64,000 nucleotides of DNA from Rhizobiales bacterium Y(2018) (GTDB lineage Bacteria; Pseudomonadota; Alphaproteobacteria; Rhizobiales; Aestuariivirgaceae), in NCBI GenBank assembly GCA_005502925.1, contig SCPD01000004.1, positions 186,001-250,000 of the forward strand. Direction: 5' to 3'. The notes under the pieces are model-generated. The model was not told the DNA's origin. It saw nothing but the letters and a program-made list of their open reading frames with translations, and did no database searches. Shown here piece after piece: positions 18,540 to 27,088 of the stretch (position 1 is the stretch's first letter; each line of letters starts with the position of its first letter). A program made the position numbers and the translations under genes.

Positions 18540-19667
18540 GTGAGCAATGAAGGAATAATCGGGATGCGCCACATCGCATTCATGTCGCGCCGGCAAATGC
18601 TGGCCGCGATGGCGGGCGGCGCCGCGGCGTTTGCGTCATTCGGCCCGGCTGCCGCCGCCGAAAAGACCAAGGTGACCATGTTCGGCTGGGACGGCTACCA
18701 GACCGGCCTCATGGCGACGCAGAATCTCGCGGCGCAGGATGTCGAGCTCGCTTTTTCGGCGATGAACAACAATGACGAGATCATCACCCGCCTCGCCAGC
18801 GGCGGCAACGACATCGATCTCATTACGCCCTATATGGGTTATGTGCCGCTGCTCGCCGCCGCCGGCCTCATCCAGCCGATCGACGACGCGCTGGTGCCCA
18901 ATCTGCAGAAAGTGCCCAAGCTGTTCCGCAACGACCGCAACATCATGGTCGACGGCAAGCGTTATGCGGTCCCCTTCACCTGGGGATCGGGCGCCATGGT
19001 CTATGATCCGGCCGTCATCAAGACCGCGCCCGAAAGCTGGTTCGACGTGCTCAAGCCCGAATATGCGGGCAAGGTCGGTATGTCGGACGATCCTCTCGGA
19101 AATCTGCTGCTCGCCGCCAAGCTCGTCACCGATGCCGAAGTGCCGACGCGCCTCACCCGCGCGCAGCTCGACAAGGCGATCGCTTTCCTGGTCAAGCTGA
19201 AGAAGGAGCATCTGCGCCAGATCGCGGTCAGCTTCGGCGAGCTCGCCGACGCATTGGCGCGCAACGAGATCAGCATCACCTTCAATGGCGGCGAGTTCGT
19301 CAAGAAATACGCGGCCGACAAAGGCAAGGCGGTCGAGTTCGCCTATCCCAAGGAAGGGACTTTCGCCTGGCTCGACGTCTGCTCCCTGGCGGCCTCCAGC
19401 AAGAACACCGCCGCCGCGCATAAGGTGCTCAACGAAATGATCGAGACCCAGTCGCAGCTGGCGCTCGCCAAGGAGACGGCGCAGGGCATCTGCAATGTCG
19501 ATGCGATCGCGGCACTCGATCCGGCGCTGAAGTTCTATCCTTATGACAATCTGGCCGACTTCGGCAGCAAGGCGCAATTCTACCAGATGCCACCGCTCGA
19601 AGCCTCTGACGGCATCATGACATGGACCGACTGGCAGGAAGCCTATGAAGGCTTCAAGGCTGCCTGA
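18540..19667 (+). CDS. ABC transporter substrate-binding protein, PotD-like, with Tat-type signal
   Basis: 375 aa. GTG start with a GGAGG site 8 nt before it. The signal region has a twin-arginine motif (MSRRQMLAAM, residues about 15-24) followed by a hydrophobic stretch and AAAAE, so export by Tat is likely. The mature part resembles family-1 polyamine-type binding proteins ('FGWDGYQTGL', 'NDIDLITPYMGYVPLL', 'YAVPFTWGSGAMVYDP'). The surrounding NagB-like and ROK kinase genes suggest that the ligand is a sugar derivative rather than a polyamine; this is inference. Confidence 0.85.
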   Translation: MSNEGIIGMRHIAFMSRRQMLAAMAGGAAAFASFGPAAAAEKTKVTMFGWDGYQTGLMATQNLAAQDVELAFSAMNNNDEIITRLASGGNDIDLITPYMGYVPLLAAAGLIQPIDDALVPNLQKVPKLFRNDRNIMVDGKRYAVPFTWGSGAMVYDPAVIKTAPESWFDVLKPEYAGKVGMSDDPLGNLLLAAKLVTDAEVPTRLTRAQLDKAIAFLVKLKKEHLRQIAVSFGELADALARNEISITFNGGEFVKKYAADKGKAVEFAYPKEGTFAWLDVCSLAASSKNTAAAHKVLNEMIETQSQLALAKETAQGICNVDAIAALDPALKFYPYDNLADFGSKAQFYQMPPLEASDGIMTWTDWQEAYEGFKAA

Positions 19668-19692
19668 CGGTCAGGTGATCAGGGACGGCGCG

Positions 19693-20535
19693 ATGCGGAT
19701 CCGTGGGCAATGGTCGGTAGCGTGGATGATGACGCCGGTGGCGATCATCTTCACGCTGCTGTTCATCCTGCCGTCCCTGAACTATTTCGTGCTGAGCTTC
19801 TGGCGCGTGGCGGCGTTTCGCGTCGTGCCCGACTTCTCCTACGCCAACTACGCGCGCGCCTTGGGCCAGCATCTTCCGGTCCTCCTCTATACCTTCAAGC
19901 TCGCTCTGCTCACCGCCATGATGACGACCGTGCTCGGCTTCCTGCTGGCTTATGTGATCCGCTTCCGCGCCGGGCGGCTGGCGCCCTTCCTGCTGCTCGT
20001 CACCTTGCTGACCTTGTTCGGCGGCTATCTGATGAAGGTCTATGCCTGGAAGACGATCCTCGGCAATGAAGGCGTGATCAACACCGCGCTGCTCGGTCTG
20101 GGGCTCATCGACCAGCCGATCACGTCCCTCTTCTATTCTCCCGGCGCCGTCGTGGTGACGCTGGTCCATTTCCTTCTGCCTTTCGCCGTGCTGCCGATCT
20201 TCTCCTCACTGCGCGGCGTCGAGGAGGCCGAAATCGAATCGGCCCGCGATCTCGGCGCATCCGGCTGGCGGGTCGTCAGCGACATCCTCGTGCCGCGCTG
20301 CCGGACTGGCATTCTGGCGGCCTTCTCGCTCTGCTTCCTCGCCGCGGTCGGCGACTATGTCACGCCGGCCATCGTCGGCGGCACCATCAGCATGTTCGGC
20401 CGCATCATCGAAAGCCAGTTCGGTCAGGCCTTCAACGCGCCGCTCGGCGCCGCTTTGTCCTTCGTCATGCTGTTTGCTTCGGCCCTGGTGCTGCTTACTG
20501 CCAGCCTGCTCCTGCGCCTGTGGAGGCCTCGCTGA
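19693..20535 (+). CDS. ABC transporter permease (PotB type)
   Basis: About 280 aa with six predicted membrane segments; 'EEAEIESARDLGASGWRVVSDILVPRCRTG' around residue 180 carries the EAA loop that docks to the ATPase. The start at 19693 (MRIRGQWSVAW) is supported by AGGGA 7 nt upstream; a longer start at 19645 would overlap the binding-protein gene. Followed by the second permease with TGATG overlap. Confidence 0.85.
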   Translation: MRIRGQWSVAWMMTPVAIIFTLLFILPSLNYFVLSFWRVAAFRVVPDFSYANYARALGQHLPVLLYTFKLALLTAMMTTVLGFLLAYVIRFRAGRLAPFLLLVTLLTLFGGYLMKVYAWKTILGNEGVINTALLGLGLIDQPITSLFYSPGAVVVTLVHFLLPFAVLPIFSSLRGVEEAEIESARDLGASGWRVVSDILVPRCRTGILAAFSLCFLAAVGDYVTPAIVGGTISMFGRIIESQFGQAFNAPLGAALSFVMLFASALVLLTASLLLRLWRPR

Positions 20536-21314
20536 TGGAAACCCCGGGTCGCACGTTCTTCTGGCAGCTGACGGGTGTGATCTTCGTCGTCTTCATGACG
20601 GCGCCGCTCGTGCTCGTCATATTGTTCTCCTTCACCGGCGGCGACATCGCGGCTTTTCCGATTCCATCGCTGTCGTTGCGCTGGTGGCGGGCGCTGTTCG
20701 CCAAGCCCGAATTCTACGAGGCCTTGCAGAACACCGCCATCATCGGTGTCTCCGTCTCCGCCATCTCGACGATCGTCGGCACGGTGACGGCGCTCGGCAT
20801 GCTGAAGCTCAGCGAGCGCGCCGCGGCATTCGTCACCTTCCTGCTGGGCCTGCCTTTGCTGCTGCCGGCCCTCGTCTTGGCGGTCTCGCTTCTGTCGTTC
20901 TTCATCGCCATCGGCCTCAAGCTCGGGCTCTTCACGGTCATGTTGAGCCACCTGCTCTTCACCTTGCCCTTCGTCGTGATGATCATCTTCTCGCGCCTGC
21001 GTACCTTCGATCTCTCGATCATCGAAAGTGCCCGCGATCTGGGCGCCTCGCCAATGCGCGCCTTCTGGACGGTCACCTTGCCGATCCTCACCCCGACCCT
21101 GATCGGCGCCGCGCTGATCGCGCTGTCGCTGTCGATCGACGACCTGATCATCACATTCTTCACCGGCAGTGGTGCGGCGACCTTGCCGACGCTGGTCTGG
21201 TCGATGATCCGCACCAATCTCACGCCGGCGACCAACGCGCTCGGCACACTGCTGCTCGCCGTGACCCTGGGCGGCACGCTCATCGCCATGCGCCTGACCA
21301 AGTTCAGGGGCTGA
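20535..21314 (+). CDS. ABC transporter permease (PotC type)
   Basis: 259 aa, six predicted membrane helices, with EAA motif 'IIESARDLGASPMRAFWTVTLPILTP' near residue 165. ATG in a TGATG overlap with the first permease and GGAGG 8 nt upstream, so the two permeases are translationally coupled and form a heterodimer. Second half of the PotBC-like pair in the ROK-controlled operon. Confidence 0.87.
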   Translation: METPGRTFFWQLTGVIFVVFMTAPLVLVILFSFTGGDIAAFPIPSLSLRWWRALFAKPEFYEALQNTAIIGVSVSAISTIVGTVTALGMLKLSERAAAFVTFLLGLPLLLPALVLAVSLLSFFIAIGLKLGLFTVMLSHLLFTLPFVVMIIFSRLRTFDLSIIESARDLGASPMRAFWTVTLPILTPTLIGAALIALSLSIDDLIITFFTGSGAATLPTLVWSMIRTNLTPATNALGTLLLAVTLGGTLIAMRLTKFRG

Positions 21315-21337
21315 CCATCTAAGAAAGGACTATCCGC

Positions 21338-22129
21338 TTGCCCGCAAAGTTGCATATGTTCGAAACGGCCCGGTATCTCGGTGAACAGCTCGCCGGTGAA
21401 ATACTCGCGGCCATCGCCGCCAAGGGCGATGCGCTTTTCCTGCTCGGCTGCCCGGCCGGACGCAGCCTGAGATCGACCTATGAGGCTTTCGCCCGCCTGG
21501 CCGCCGAGCAGCAGCTCGATCTCTCCCGGCTGGTCATCGTGATGATGGACGACTATGTCACGCGCGATGCCGGTGGCCGGTTCGCATTCCTGTCCGAGAC
21601 CGATCCCACGACCTGTCTCCATTTCGCCGAATACGAGCTGCGCCAGCCGATCAACTCCGGCCTTGCCGAAGCGCATCACCTCCGCGCCGAGAACATCTGG
21701 TTTCCCGATCCGCTCGATCCGGCCGCCTTCGATAGCCGCCTCAGGCAAGCCGGCGGCATCGACCTGTTCCTGCTGGCGAGCGGCGCTTCCGACGGCCATG
21801 TCGCCTTCAACCCACAGGGCTCACCGCGCGACAGCATTTCGCGGGTGATCCGCCTCGCCGAGGCGACGCGCCAGGACAATGTGGTGACCGATCCCGCCTT
21901 CGGGTCTGCCAGCCGCGTTCCCGAATATGGCGTGTCGGTCGGCATCGCGACCATCGCCGATCTGTCGCGCGCCGCTGTCCTGGTGCTCATCGGCGAAGAC
22001 AAGCAGACCGCCGTCCGGCGAGTCATGGCTGCCGACGCCTATGATCCGGACTGGCCGTCGACCGTCATCTGGGATTGCGCCAGGCCCCGGGTCTTTGCCG
22101 ATCGCCCGGCGGCCGGCGCCGGAGCCTGA
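21338..22129 (+). CDS. NagB-like glucosamine-6-phosphate deaminase/isomerase family protein
   Basis: 263 aa, near the 266 aa of E. coli NagB. Family landmarks: 'LFLLGCPAGRSLRSTYEAF' (phosphate loop), 'IVMMDDYVTRD' in the place of the NagB LDEYV active-site loop, and 'LASGASDGHVAFNPQGS' in place of GVGTDGHIAFNEP, keeping the ring-opening His. The TTG start at 21338 is preceded by AAAGGA. The differences (MDDYV, extended insert 'DAGGRFAFLSETDPTT') set it apart from true NagB, so its substrate is probably another amino- or keto-sugar phosphate. It would act just after the ROK kinase in the same operon. Confidence 0.75.
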   Translation: MPAKLHMFETARYLGEQLAGEILAAIAAKGDALFLLGCPAGRSLRSTYEAFARLAAEQQLDLSRLVIVMMDDYVTRDAGGRFAFLSETDPTTCLHFAEYELRQPINSGLAEAHHLRAENIWFPDPLDPAAFDSRLRQAGGIDLFLLASGASDGHVAFNPQGSPRDSISRVIRLAEATRQDNVVTDPAFGSASRVPEYGVSVGIATIADLSRAAVLVLIGEDKQTAVRRVMAADAYDPDWPSTVIWDCARPRVFADRPAAGAGA

Positions 22130-22134
22130 TCCCC

Positions 22135-23031
22135 GTGGCGACGTGCATCGGGATAGACTTTGGCGGCACCAAGATCGCCGCCGGCCTGGTCGATATTTCG
22201 ACCGGCGCGGTCCTGGCGAAGCGGATCATTCCGACGCTGGCGCATAGGGCGCCGGAGGTCATCGAAGCCGACGTCATGCGGCTGGTCGCCGGCCTTCGCG
22301 ACGATGCGGCCGGAACTTCGATCGCCGCGATCGGTCTCGGCATGCCGGAACTCGTCGACGTCACGGGCAGGCTGCGCAGCAGTTCCTATTTGCCGGATGA
22401 CGGCCGCGCTCTGCTGGCCCATCTCTCGGCCATCGCGCCGGCGTGTTTCGAGTCGGATGCGCGGGCCGCCGCGGCGGCGGAGGCACAGTTCGGTGCCGGG
22501 CGTCCCTTCGCCAATTTCGCCTATGTCACGATCAGCACCGGCTTGAGCTATTGCCTGATGATCGACGGCAAGCCCTATCGCGGTGCGCGGGGCTTCGCCA
22601 TCCATTTCGGCAGCACCGTCAGCTACTGGCCTGGCCATGACACGGCGGGCACCGATGCCATTGTCGAGGAGTTTGCCTCGGGCAAGGGCCTCGCGGGGAG
22701 ATATGACCGCCTGTCCGGCCGGACCGGAAGCGGCGCCGAGGATGTTCTCGCCCGGGAACCGACGGATCCGGTTGCCGCACGCGTGCTGTCTGATGCGATA
22801 GAACTCTTGGGCGACAAGCTTGCCCAGATGATCGACATGATCGATCCCGGCGCCCTGGTCATCGGCGGCGGGCTCGGACTTTCGGAGGGATTCCTGCAGG
22901 GCCGCCTGGAGCCCACCATCCGGCGACGGCTCTGGACCGACGCCAACCGGGACACGCCGATACTGCCCGCCGCTCTCGGCACCGATGCGGGACTGATCGG
23001 CGCCGCTTGGCTCGGCTATCAAGCGAAATGA
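22135..23031 (+). CDS. ROK-family sugar kinase lacking the zinc motif
   Basis: 298 aa from a GTG start with GGAG 10 nt upstream. The phosphate-1 motif is CIGIDFGGTKIAAGLVD (residues 4-20) and the conserved Glu/Asp area 'FESDARAAAAAEAQFG' provides the catalytic region; 'GALVIGGGLGLSEGF' is the adenosine motif. The ROK hallmark GExGH...CxCGxxGCxE is replaced by 'GARGFAIHFGSTVSYW' with no cysteines, so no structural zinc. It would phosphorylate the imported sugar for the NagB-like enzyme. Last gene of the operon; it ends 16 nt before the convergent desaturase-like gene. Confidence 0.75.
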   Translation: MATCIGIDFGGTKIAAGLVDISTGAVLAKRIIPTLAHRAPEVIEADVMRLVAGLRDDAAGTSIAAIGLGMPELVDVTGRLRSSSYLPDDGRALLAHLSAIAPACFESDARAAAAAEAQFGAGRPFANFAYVTISTGLSYCLMIDGKPYRGARGFAIHFGSTVSYWPGHDTAGTDAIVEEFASGKGLAGRYDRLSGRTGSGAEDVLAREPTDPVAARVLSDAIELLGDKLAQMIDMIDPGALVIGGGLGLSEGFLQGRLEPTIRRRLWTDANRDTPILPAALGTDAGLIGAAWLGYQAK

Positions 23032-23047
23032 CAGGAAAAGGACGGAC

Positions 23048-23896
23048 TTATCGCGCCGTCATCCGGTCGAGATCGCCAGCAATTGGCCGAATGTCTGCCT
23101 GACCGCCCGAATCCGCTGCCGGCTGTTCGGATTGATCCGGCTTGAAGGGAAAGAGCAACTGACCCGCATAGTCAGGCGGAACCGGTGTCGATGTGCCGTA
23201 CCGCTCAGGAATGGTCCGTCCCGGCAAATGATGCGTGCCGAAGATGAAATCGAGGAAAGCCAATTGCCCGGCAAAATTCTTATCATGCGCTTCCGGATGG
23301 TCGGCATGATGCCAGTGATGGAATTGCGGCAACGCCAGGACATAACGAAGTGGCCCTAGATTGACGCTGACATTCGAATGCAGCAGCAGCGATTGCCAGA
23401 AGTAGAGCGCGCCATAGATTGCGACCGCCGTATCGGAGAAACCGAGCGCAAAGACCGGCACCAGAGATGCGCCCTTGGTCAAAATCTGATCTACCGGATG
23501 AACACGATGACCCGCCAGCCAGTCCAGGATCTCGATGCTGTGATGGACCGCGTGGAATTTCCACAGCCATGGAATCTTATGAAACAGCCGATGTACGCTA
23601 TAAAAGCCCAGATCGGACAATATGACGGCTAGGACGACCTGGAGCCATAGCGGCAGTCCGGCAACTGTGGCGCTCAGCGACGACGGCACCAGCAACGCCG
23701 CAAGATAGCCGGTGCCGACAATCACCAGGCCCAGGCCGATCTTGGTAATGAGGGCGCCGAACACGGCGTAGAAGAGATCGATCCGCCAAGCCGGCCTCAA
23801 GATCTTCTTGTGCTCGTGCATCGCGAAGAGATGCTCGAGCGGTGCAAAGACGAGAAAGGCAAGGATGAGAGTCTGGATGCCGAGAATGTCCCACAT
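23048..23896 (-). CDS. Sterol desaturase / fatty acid hydroxylase family membrane protein
   Basis: 282 aa integral membrane di-iron enzyme. The eight-histidine pattern is present as HRLFH (about residue 102), HAVHH (about 115) and HHWHHADH (about 193). Several hydrophobic segments surround them. Members hydroxylate or desaturate lipids such as ornithine lipids, hopanoids or carotenoids. It is the second gene of a two-gene operon, 12 nt after an isoprenylcysteine-methyltransferase-like gene. The hydrophilic C-terminal 30 residues are not typical of the core domain. The substrate is not evident. Confidence 0.8.
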   Translation of the reverse strand: MWDILGIQTLILAFLVFAPLEHLFAMHEHKKILRPAWRIDLFYAVFGALITKIGLGLVIVGTGYLAALLVPSSLSATVAGLPLWLQVVLAVILSDLGFYSVHRLFHKIPWLWKFHAVHHSIEILDWLAGHRVHPVDQILTKGASLVPVFALGFSDTAVAIYGALYFWQSLLLHSNVSVNLGPLRYVLALPQFHHWHHADHPEAHDKNFAGQLAFLDFIFGTHHLPGRTIPERYGTSTPVPPDYAGQLLFPFKPDQSEQPAADSGGQADIRPIAGDLDRMTAR

Positions 23897-23908
23897 GATC
23901 GGCGAAGC

Positions 23909-24592
23909 CTATGCCGGTTGGCGCCGCCAGCCGACGGGCACCGGGAACCACTGCGGCGTGCGCTCCGCATAAGCCGCATATTCCGGGAACGCCGCCCGCA
24001 GAACCTGTTCCTCATTATGCATCCGCCGCAATTGCAGGGCGGACTGGATGACAAAAGCGAGTACGGCGATAAACGACCAGTGCAGTATGACCATGCCCAA
24101 CACTGCGATCGCCTCCGTCACATAAAGCGGATGCCGGACGATGGCATAGGGGCCCCGATCCACGAGCTTGCGCGCCTCCGCCATGATGCTGAAGGATCTG
24201 CCGAGCCAGAAGAGCACATAGGCTGACAATGCCGTTCCCAAGGCGACGAGGCCTATGCCGATCGCCGTGGCCTCCTTCGACGCCGAACCGCCGTCGATCA
24301 TGACGAGTGGTACCAGCAGAAAGGTCGCCACTATTGCGCTCAGGCGGGGTTCGATACCCTCCGCTTTCCGTGATGGCTTCAGCCGGAACATGGCGAGAAT
24401 GACGATCAAGGACAGGAACATGAGTGAGGCAATGCGGGAGAGAATCTGCAGGTACAGATTGTCCGGCACGGGCGAGGCCTCGATCAGCCGCAAGATCGAC
24501 TGCGCCTGGACCACCGCCGCGAACGAAAAGTAGACGACAAGTCCGCCACGGCCCAGGAACTCGGCAACTGCAAACCCACGCGCTTCACTCAT
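23909..24592 (-). CDS. Isoprenylcysteine carboxyl methyltransferase-like membrane protein
   Basis: About 227 aa with five to six hydrophobic segments. The C-terminal region 'GPYAIVRHPLYVTEAI' (about residues 150-165) is the SAM-binding RHPxY signature of the ICMT/phospholipid methyltransferase family, followed by 'HNEEQVLRAAFPEYAAYAERTPQWFP', its E-E catalytic part. Start at 24592 (MSEARG) rather than 24610 because GGAGG lies 8 nt upstream. Bacteria lack prenylated CaaX proteins, so the substrate is probably a lipid or small isoprenoid. Pairing with a sterol-desaturase-like enzyme suggests two steps in tailoring one membrane lipid. Confidence 0.75.
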   Translation of the reverse strand: MSEARGFAVAEFLGRGGLVVYFSFAAVVQAQSILRLIEASPVPDNLYLQILSRIASLMFLSLIVILAMFRLKPSRKAEGIEPRLSAIVATFLLVPLVMIDGGSASKEATAIGIGLVALGTALSAYVLFWLGRSFSIMAEARKLVDRGPYAIVRHPLYVTEAIAVLGMVILHWSFIAVLAFVIQSALQLRRMHNEEQVLRAAFPEYAAYAERTPQWFPVPVGWRRQPA

Positions 24593-24793
24593 CTCAGCCG
24601 CCTCCGCCATCGGTCAATCCGCCCCTCGGATCTCCCATTTGCCGGGAGATTCCGATGCAGACATGAAACTGATGACGACTACGCGTAACCCAAATCTTAA
24701 CCTCTAGGCCCGGTCACAGGTTTTGCCGATTCTGAGTTAATCGGGGGTTATTGGGCCGCAGATAATTTTAATGAAAGCCCGGATCGCCGGCAG

Positions 24794-25783
24794 CTATTGC
24801 GCCGTCGACACGTCGTCGAAGCGACCGGGTTTCACCGTGACCGCTTCACCGCGGCCGAACAGCCTGGCGGCATCGGTGCCGGGCTTCGTCGTCTTGGCGA
24901 GTTGCGCCATGGCCGGATCGGCCGGCGTGGGCAGCGGACCGGCAAAATCACCCTTGGCATGCGCCAGGATCTCAGCACCTGTGAGGCCCGAGCCCGGCGG
25001 CGTCTGGTTGACCGCGGTTTCGGGCGGCGGCTCGGTCGGCTCGGCCGGCTCGGCCGCCACCGCCGTGTCGATATCGGCATTGATCGCCGCCATCACCAGG
25101 CTGGCCAGCTTGTTGTTGCCTTCGCGCAGAAAATGCACGCCGTCGCGCGAGCGCATGCGTACGAACTCGCCCGCCGGGTCGAAACCCGATTCGGCATATT
25201 TGCCCTTGTCGGACAAGTCGGCGCGCGTCGCGATGAAGCGGATGCCCGCCGCCTGGGCACGTTGTTCGTGGATGGACGAGATGACCTTCATCGCGCCGTC
25301 ATACTTGGCCGCCTGCATCGGCGGCATCTCCATCCAGTAGACGGCAGCGCCCGCCGCCTTGAGACTCGCCATCAGCCGGTCGACCTGCTTCACATAGGCC
25401 TGGCGCCATTCCGGCGTGTCGAAGGCATAACGCGCCTGTCCGTCGCGGATCGCCTGCGCGTCGTTCGAGCCGATCATCACGATGGCGATGTCGATCTTGT
25501 TGCTGGCGAGAATCTTCGGCAGCGCGCCGTTCCAGTCGTAATATTCCGGACGCGAGAGCCCTGAATCCTCCTTGTAGCGCCCATTGAGCGAGATGCGGTC
25601 GTCATTCTCGATCTGGCGCGACACGCCCGACCACAGGCCGGCGGCGAGCGAATCGCCGATCACGAAGAGTTGGTAGACTTCCTTGGCCACGAAATAGGGC
25701 TTATCCGATTTCGTCCCTTGCGCCGCCGCCGGCAGCGCCACGGCGAAGATCGCCGCGATGAGTATGAGGAGACGCCGGATCAT
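24794..25783 (-). CDS. Exported SGNH/GDSL-like hydrolase (DUF459 type)
   Basis: 329 aa with a Sec signal peptide (MIRRLLILIAAIFAVALPA, cleaved near AAAQ). The SGNH blocks are visible: 'LFVIGDSLAAGLWSG' (block I with the nucleophile Ser), 'IAIVMIGSNDAQ' (block III Asn) and 'RSRDGVHFLREGNNKLA' (block V Asp-x-x-His). The C-terminal ~90 residues are rich in Ala, Pro, Thr and Glu and probably disordered. Start at 25783 is backed by TAGGA 8 nt upstream. It lies 10 nt after the lytic transglycosylase gene, hinting at a cell-wall or exopolysaccharide esterase role. Confidence 0.8.
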   Translation of the reverse strand: MIRRLLILIAAIFAVALPAAAQGTKSDKPYFVAKEVYQLFVIGDSLAAGLWSGVSRQIENDDRISLNGRYKEDSGLSRPEYYDWNGALPKILASNKIDIAIVMIGSNDAQAIRDGQARYAFDTPEWRQAYVKQVDRLMASLKAAGAAVYWMEMPPMQAAKYDGAMKVISSIHEQRAQAAGIRFIATRADLSDKGKYAESGFDPAGEFVRMRSRDGVHFLREGNNKLASLVMAAINADIDTAVAAEPAEPTEPPPETAVNQTPPGSGLTGAEILAHAKGDFAGPLPTPADPAMAQLAKTTKPGTDAARLFGRGEAVTVKPGRFDDVSTAQ

Positions 25784-25793
25784 CAGAATGATC

Positions 25794-27002
25794 CTAGCTG
25801 CCGGTGCGCAGCCGCTCAAGCAGCGCCACGGTAGGCGTGCCGTCGAGCCTGATGCCGGCCTTGTGCTGGAAGCCCAGAATGGCCTCATAGGTGCGGGCGC
25901 CAAAGCGCCCGTCGGTGCCGCCCGGATCGAAACCGCGGCGGGTGAGCAGCGTCTGGATCTCGACGCGCTGGTTGAAGGTGAGGTCGTAATCGACATTGGG
26001 CCAGCTGCCCACGAAGGGCTGCCCGCCCTTGATGCGGTCGGCGAGATGGCCCACCGCCAGCGCATAGGAATGCGACTGATTGTAATCCATGATGGCCATG
26101 AAATTGCGCGTCACCAGGAAAGCGGGACCATTGACGCCTTGCGGGACCATCACGAAGGCGTCCGCCTTGGGCGCACCGAAATTGCCGCCACGGGCGGGTT
26201 TGAGACCAAGCTTCACCCATTCGGCGACCGGACGCCAGTTGGAGCGCCCGATGAGCGCGCGGTCGAATTTCGCCGGCAATTGCACTTCCCAGCCCCAGGG
26301 CCGATCGTTCTTCCAGCCGGCCTTGGCGAGATAATTGGCCGTCGAGGCGAGCGCGTCCTGGCTCGAATTCCAGATGTCCTTCTTGCCATCGCCGGTCCAG
26401 TCGACGGCGAATGAGAGATAGGAGGTCGGCACGAATTGCGTGTGGCCCATGGCGCCGGCCCAGGAGCCGGTGAAGCTGTCCGCCGAGACGATGCCGCTCT
26501 GCAGGATCTTCAGCGCCGCGATATACTGGTTGCGCGCATAATCCTTGCGGCGGCCGGAATAAAGCAAGGTGGCGAGCGAGCGCATGACGCTCATCTGCCC
26601 CTTGTCCTTGCCGAAATTGCTTTCCATGCCCCAGATGGCGAGGAGCACCGCGCGATCGACCTTGTAGCGCTTCTCAATCGCCGACAGCAGATCCGCCTCG
26701 GACGACTTCATGCTCTGGCCGCTGTCGATACGGATCTGGGTGACCGCCTTGCCGAGATATTGCGAGGTGGTCGAGGTGAATTCCGGCTGGTCGTTGGCGA
26801 GCTTCAGCACGGTGGGATCGGGCTCGGTGATGCCGGCAAAGGCGCGATCGAACACATCGCGCGAAATGCCGGACGCCTTGGCCTTGGGCCACAGGCTCTG
26901 GATAAAGCTCTCGAATTTGGCGTCGGCAAGAGCTGTCGAGGCCAACATGCCGGTGAGAGCCGCCGCCAGAACCACGCCCGCCAAGTATCTGAACTTCGCC
27001 AT
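25794..27002 (-). CDS. Lytic murein transglycosylase, MltB type, with C-terminal peptidoglycan-binding domain
   Basis: 402 aa: Sec signal peptide (about 1-27), SLT_2 catalytic domain with the catalytic Glu in AIWGMESNFGKDKG (about residue 125), 'AGAMGHTQFVPTSYLSFAVD' conserved in MltB, and a PG_binding_1 domain from about residue 335 ('EIQTLLTRRGFDPGGTDGRFG'). It cuts the MurNAc-GlcNAc bond giving 1,6-anhydro ends. No lipobox Cys, so unlike E. coli MltB it is periplasmic and soluble. Start at 27002 is preceded by GAGGA. In operon with the SGNH hydrolase. Confidence 0.9.
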   Translation of the reverse strand: MAKFRYLAGVVLAAALTGMLASTALADAKFESFIQSLWPKAKASGISRDVFDRAFAGITEPDPTVLKLANDQPEFTSTTSQYLGKAVTQIRIDSGQSMKSSEADLLSAIEKRYKVDRAVLLAIWGMESNFGKDKGQMSVMRSLATLLYSGRRKDYARNQYIAALKILQSGIVSADSFTGSWAGAMGHTQFVPTSYLSFAVDWTGDGKKDIWNSSQDALASTANYLAKAGWKNDRPWGWEVQLPAKFDRALIGRSNWRPVAEWVKLGLKPARGGNFGAPKADAFVMVPQGVNGPAFLVTRNFMAIMDYNQSHSYALAVGHLADRIKGGQPFVGSWPNVDYDLTFNQRVEIQTLLTRRGFDPGGTDGRFGARTYEAILGFQHKAGIRLDGTPTVALLERLRTGS

Positions 27003-27088
27003 AAACGTCCTCAATCCCGGGGCCGGGCCGATTCGCCCACCCAAACGTCATATCAGAGGGAGAGGAAACCCGCCAAATGCGGCCCCTT

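Noticed and set aside
21338-22129. 6-phosphogluconolactonase as identity of the NagB-like protein
   Set aside because: Same fold, but the DGHVAFNP segment and length fit the glucosamine-6-phosphate deaminase branch better, and the operon holds a ROK kinase rather than pentose-phosphate genes.
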